From positions 1-36,741 of the forward strand of contig JACRDA010000033.1 in assembly GCA_016212965.1 (NCBI GenBank): a stretch of 36,741 nucleotides of DNA, read 5' to 3'. The stretch is from Myxococcales bacterium. GTDB taxonomy: Bacteria > Myxococcota_A > Polyangia > Polyangiales > Polyangiaceae. Positions within the stretch are counted from its first letter, which is position 1. Each line of letters starts with the position of its first letter. The translations under genes and the position numbers were made by a program. Shown piece after piece: positions 34,528 to 36,741 of the stretch. A model generated the notes under the pieces. It saw nothing but the letters and a program-made list of their open reading frames with translations. It was not told the DNA's origin and did no database searches.

Positions 34528-35352
34528 ATGACGTACGACGACGCCGGACGCAGGTCGCGGCCCGCCAGAGATGCGGGCTGCTTCGGTAAGGGTCGCAGCG
34601 TGGCGGGGGGGGCGGCGCTCGGGGCGCTCGTCGTGATCGCGGCGCCGCTCGTGGCGCACGCCGATACGCTCGTCAAGGGGCGGCTCAAGGGCGTCGAGGC
34701 GCTCCTCAACCCGGTGGCGACCGAGGCCGCCGACCCCAACAACCACCGCTTCACGTTCCGGGAGCCGTCCGCGACGGTGAGCCAGCAGGCCAAGATCCTC
34801 ACGGCCTTCCTGCCGAAGGAGCTCTGCGTCGTGGCCCTCGGCCCGGAGTCGAAGGGGCAGGGCACGGCACGAGTCGTCGTGAGCGGCGGTCGCACGACGC
34901 CGGTCACCATCGTCGTCAACGAGGGGCAGACCCTGCAGTTCGAGAACCACGACCCATTCGTGCACCGGCTCTACGACGTCGGCGGCAAGGGTGGCTTCGC
35001 GGTGGCCGAGACCGCGCCGAAGGCGTCGCGCTCCTGGACGCCGCCGGCCGGAGCCGCCACGTACGAGCTGCGCGACGAGCGTGCGCCGAGCCTGCGCACC
35101 TGGGTGGTCGTCGAGCCGAAGGCCACGCGCGCCGTCACGCCCAACGCGGCGCACGCCTGCGGCGTCGTCACCCGGCGCGGCGAGTTCACCCTTTCGCTGC
35201 CCGAGGGCAAGTTCGATCTCCGGGGCTACTTCAAGGGCGCACCCGTCGGTGAGCCGCTGCCCGTCGAGGTGAAGGCGGGCAAGGACAAGCAGGACCTCCC
35301 CGACCCGCTCGTCGTCGGCAAGGCCGACAGTGACGGGAAGAAGGGGGGCTGA
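34528..35352 (+). CDS. Secreted cupredoxin-like protein lacking copper ligands, with C-terminal beta-sandwich
   Basis: 274 residues. ATG 34528 precedes a charged N-terminus of about 25 residues and a signal peptide (SVAGGAALGALVVIAAPLVAHA, cut after AHA). Residues about 110-195 are cupredoxin-like: PVTIVVNEGQTLQFENHDPFVHRLYDV, then the C-terminal strand where copper proteins carry C-x(2-4)-H-x(3-4)-M. Here that stretch is YELRDERAPSLRTWVVVEP, so the Cys, second His and Met ligands are absent. Residues about 205-260 (GEFTLSLPEGKFDLRGYFKG, PVEVKAGKDKQDL) look like a carboxypeptidase-regulatory-type beta-sandwich. It probably binds something other than copper or acts structurally. Four bases separate its stop from the next gene's start, with a GGGGGG ribosome-binding site inside its last codons, so it is co-transcribed with the sensor that follows. 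Confidence 0.75.
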   Translation: MTYDDAGRRSRPARDAGCFGKGRSVAGGAALGALVVIAAPLVAHADTLVKGRLKGVEALLNPVATEAADPNNHRFTFREPSATVSQQAKILTAFLPKELCVVALGPESKGQGTARVVVSGGRTTPVTIVVNEGQTLQFENHDPFVHRLYDVGGKGGFAVAETAPKASRSWTPPAGAATYELRDERAPSLRTWVVVEPKATRAVTPNAAHACGVVTRRGEFTLSLPEGKFDLRGYFKGAPVGEPLPVEVKAGKDKQDLPDPLVVGKADSDGKKGG

Positions 35353-35355
35353 GCC

Positions 35356-36741
35356 GTGCTGCTCTCACGCTTCTGGTACATCGTGCTGTCGCTCCTGCTC
35401 GGGGCGTCCGTGTTCATGCTCTACATCGCGCACGGCGTCGCCTCGCGGACGGCCACGCGGACCATGGGGGAGCTGCTCACGGCTGCCACCAACTCGGTCG
35501 AGTGGTACCTGCGCGACCACGCCCACCAGCGCGCCGCCGAGCTCACGGATCTCACCTTCCACCCCGACGTGCAGGCCGCGCTCAGCGCGGCTGCGGACGC
35601 CGAGAGCCTCGCGACGGTGAAGGAGCGCGACAAGGTGAAGTCCGCCCTGCGCGCCTTCGCCGAGAAGAAGGGCTTCGCCATCGTGTGGGCCATCGACGTG
35701 AACGGGCGCGTCGTCGGCACGGCGTGCACGCTCCAGGTCTGCGCCTCGTACGAGCAGGCGGCCGCCCAGCCCGACTTCGAGATGGGCGGCTACGCGCTCG
35801 TCGCCGACGCGTTGCACGGCTGGGTGCGCGACGACACGTGGGTCTTCGACGACCAGATGTACCGCGTGGTCGCGCGCCCCGTGGAGCAGAAGGTCAACGA
35901 CCAGCCGATCGGCGCCATCGTCGGCGCGAACCACGTCAACGACGCCTACGTCGAGGCCATCGCCGCGCGCGTCGGCACGGCGGTCGCCTTCTTCGCCGGC
36001 GGCAACGTCGCCAAGGGCGTGCCCCCCGACAGCTCCGCCGTGCGCAGCGACCTCGAGGTCACGACCGAGGACCTGAAGAAGCTCGTCGACAACAAGGACT
36101 ACAACGAGAAGGGCCGGACGGCCGCCGACGCGCTCCGCCTGCTTCCGAAGCACACCGTCGGCGCCGTGTTCTCGCGCCTTCCCGGCGAGTCCTGGGACTC
36201 GGGGGCCGGCTACGCGGTCATCTACCGCCAGCTGCGCGCGGCCTCGCCGCTCGATTACCAGGGCGTGGCGGAGGAGGCCGACAAGAAGTCCGTCCCCTGG
36301 CTCTACATCGCGCTCATCGCGGCCGGCTCGTCGGTGCTCGGCATCTTCTTCAGCCTGCTCGAGCACACGCGGCCGCTCGCGCGCTTCCGGCGCGCCGTCC
36401 ACGAGCTCGGCAAGGGCAAGAGCGACGTGCTGAAGCCCGGCTCCTTCCGCGGCACGTACAAGAAGATCGCCTCGGACGTGAACGACGCGCTCGACAAGGT
36501 CGCGGCCAAGAGCGGCATCGAGCGCGGTCCGGCCGACCTCGAGAGCGTGCTCGGTCCGCTGCCCGCGCAGCCGCAGATGAGCGCCTTTGCCGTGCCGAAG
36601 GGCGACGAGCTGCCGGTCAAGGAGCGCTCCCTGCCCAAGGCGCCCAAGCCCGCGCCGACCCCGCCTCCGGTCGAGCCCGGCACGCTGCCGTCCGCGGGGC
36701 TCGCGCCCGAGGAGCGCGAGGCCGTGGCGCGCGCCATGGCC
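35356..36741 (+). CDS. Two-TM sensor with large extracytoplasmic domain (C-terminus beyond window)
   Basis: 462 codons with no stop; the 3' end is outside the window. GTG 35356 follows AAGGGGGG at a suitable distance. TM1 is at about 6-27 (WYIVLSLLLGASVFMLYIAHG). An extracytoplasmic region of about 285 residues contains a double-Cache-like pattern (IVWAIDVNGRVVGTA, YRVVARPVEQKVNDQPIGAIVGAN). TM2 is at about 315-337 (WLYIALIAAGSSVLGIFFSLLEH), followed by a HAMP-like helix (RPLARFRRAVHELGKG) and a helical linker. The last visible part is Pro/Lys-rich. This is a signalling membrane protein; the output domain is not visible. It starts four bases after the cupredoxin-like gene, so the pair may be a ligand-binding protein and its receptor. 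Confidence 0.75.
   Translation, partial: MLLSRFWYIVLSLLLGASVFMLYIAHGVASRTATRTMGELLTAATNSVEWYLRDHAHQRAAELTDLTFHPDVQAALSAAADAESLATVKERDKVKSALRAFAEKKGFAIVWAIDVNGRVVGTACTLQVCASYEQAAAQPDFEMGGYALVADALHGWVRDDTWVFDDQMYRVVARPVEQKVNDQPIGAIVGANHVNDAYVEAIAARVGTAVAFFAGGNVAKGVPPDSSAVRSDLEVTTEDLKKLVDNKDYNEKGRTAADALRLLPKHTVGAVFSRLPGESWDSGAGYAVIYRQLRAASPLDYQGVAEEADKKSVPWLYIALIAAGSSVLGIFFSLLEHTRPLARFRRAVHELGKGKSDVLKPGSFRGTYKKIASDVNDALDKVAAKSGIERGPADLESVLGPLPAQPQMSAFAVPKGDELPVKERSLPKAPKPAPTPPPVEPGTLPSAGLAPEEREAVARAMA

Overview
The window looks like a chromosomal segment of a very GC-rich myxobacterium (Myxococcota, probably Polyangiales or a relative). This is an inference. It rests on extreme G/C at third codon positions, many lipoproteins with Ser/Gly/Ala-rich linkers behind the lipobox cysteine, an ECF sigma / anti-sigma pair, and a very long protein-kinase/ATPase/TPR/GAF/sigma-54-activator fusion. 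I found no insertion sequence, phage gene, CRISPR array or tRNA. The many long open frames on opposite strands are an effect of GC content.

Left part (1-9,260). A truncated ArsR-methyltransferase fusion (minus strand) is divergent from an RNA-modification fusion that joins an RlmD/TrmA-type uracil methyltransferase to an RluA-type pseudouridine synthase. Several signature residues of the fusion are altered. Next comes a minus-strand block: a secreted beta-rich protein with a proline-rich linker, an ECF sigma factor, a translationally coupled anti-sigma-like membrane protein, and a Cys-rich repeat lipoprotein. Upstream of these lie a tetraheme cytochrome c lipoprotein and a secreted helical-repeat protein with its own intrinsic terminator.

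Middle (9,260-21,000). The genes are a dCMP deaminase, a sulfatase-fold lipoprotein without a formylglycine motif, a MepA-like murein endopeptidase with a HEAT-like tail, the SRP RNA gene (ffs), a calcineurin-like phosphoesterase, two small plus-strand genes, an 892-residue lipoprotein and an orphan NtrY-like histidine kinase.

Right part (21,000-36,741). Two plus-strand lipoproteins precede a PrkA-type AAA+ protein whose Walker A lysine is replaced by threonine. A TPR-like lipoprotein follows, then a convergent alpha/beta-hydrolase plus small coiled-coil protein. The 1,476-residue kinase-ATPase-TPR-GAF-sigma54 fusion comes next; its GAFTGA loop is degenerate and is encoded by a local patch of atypical codons. 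It is followed by mpl (peptidoglycan recycling) and an overlapping inositol-monophosphatase gene. A well-folded 6S RNA gene (ssrS) with promoter and terminator lies on the minus strand. The window ends with a cupredoxin-like secreted protein that has lost its copper ligands and a two-TM periplasmic sensor cut by the window edge.

Themes are envelope biology (lipoproteins, murein hydrolase and recycling, ECF system), signalling, and core RNA genes (ffs, ssrS). The most interesting observations are the RlmD-RluA fusion with altered catalytic residues, PrkA without its P-loop lysine, the kinase/sigma-54 fusion with a non-canonical sigma-54 contact loop, and a sulfatase-fold protein with a Ser/Thr site in place of formylglycine.
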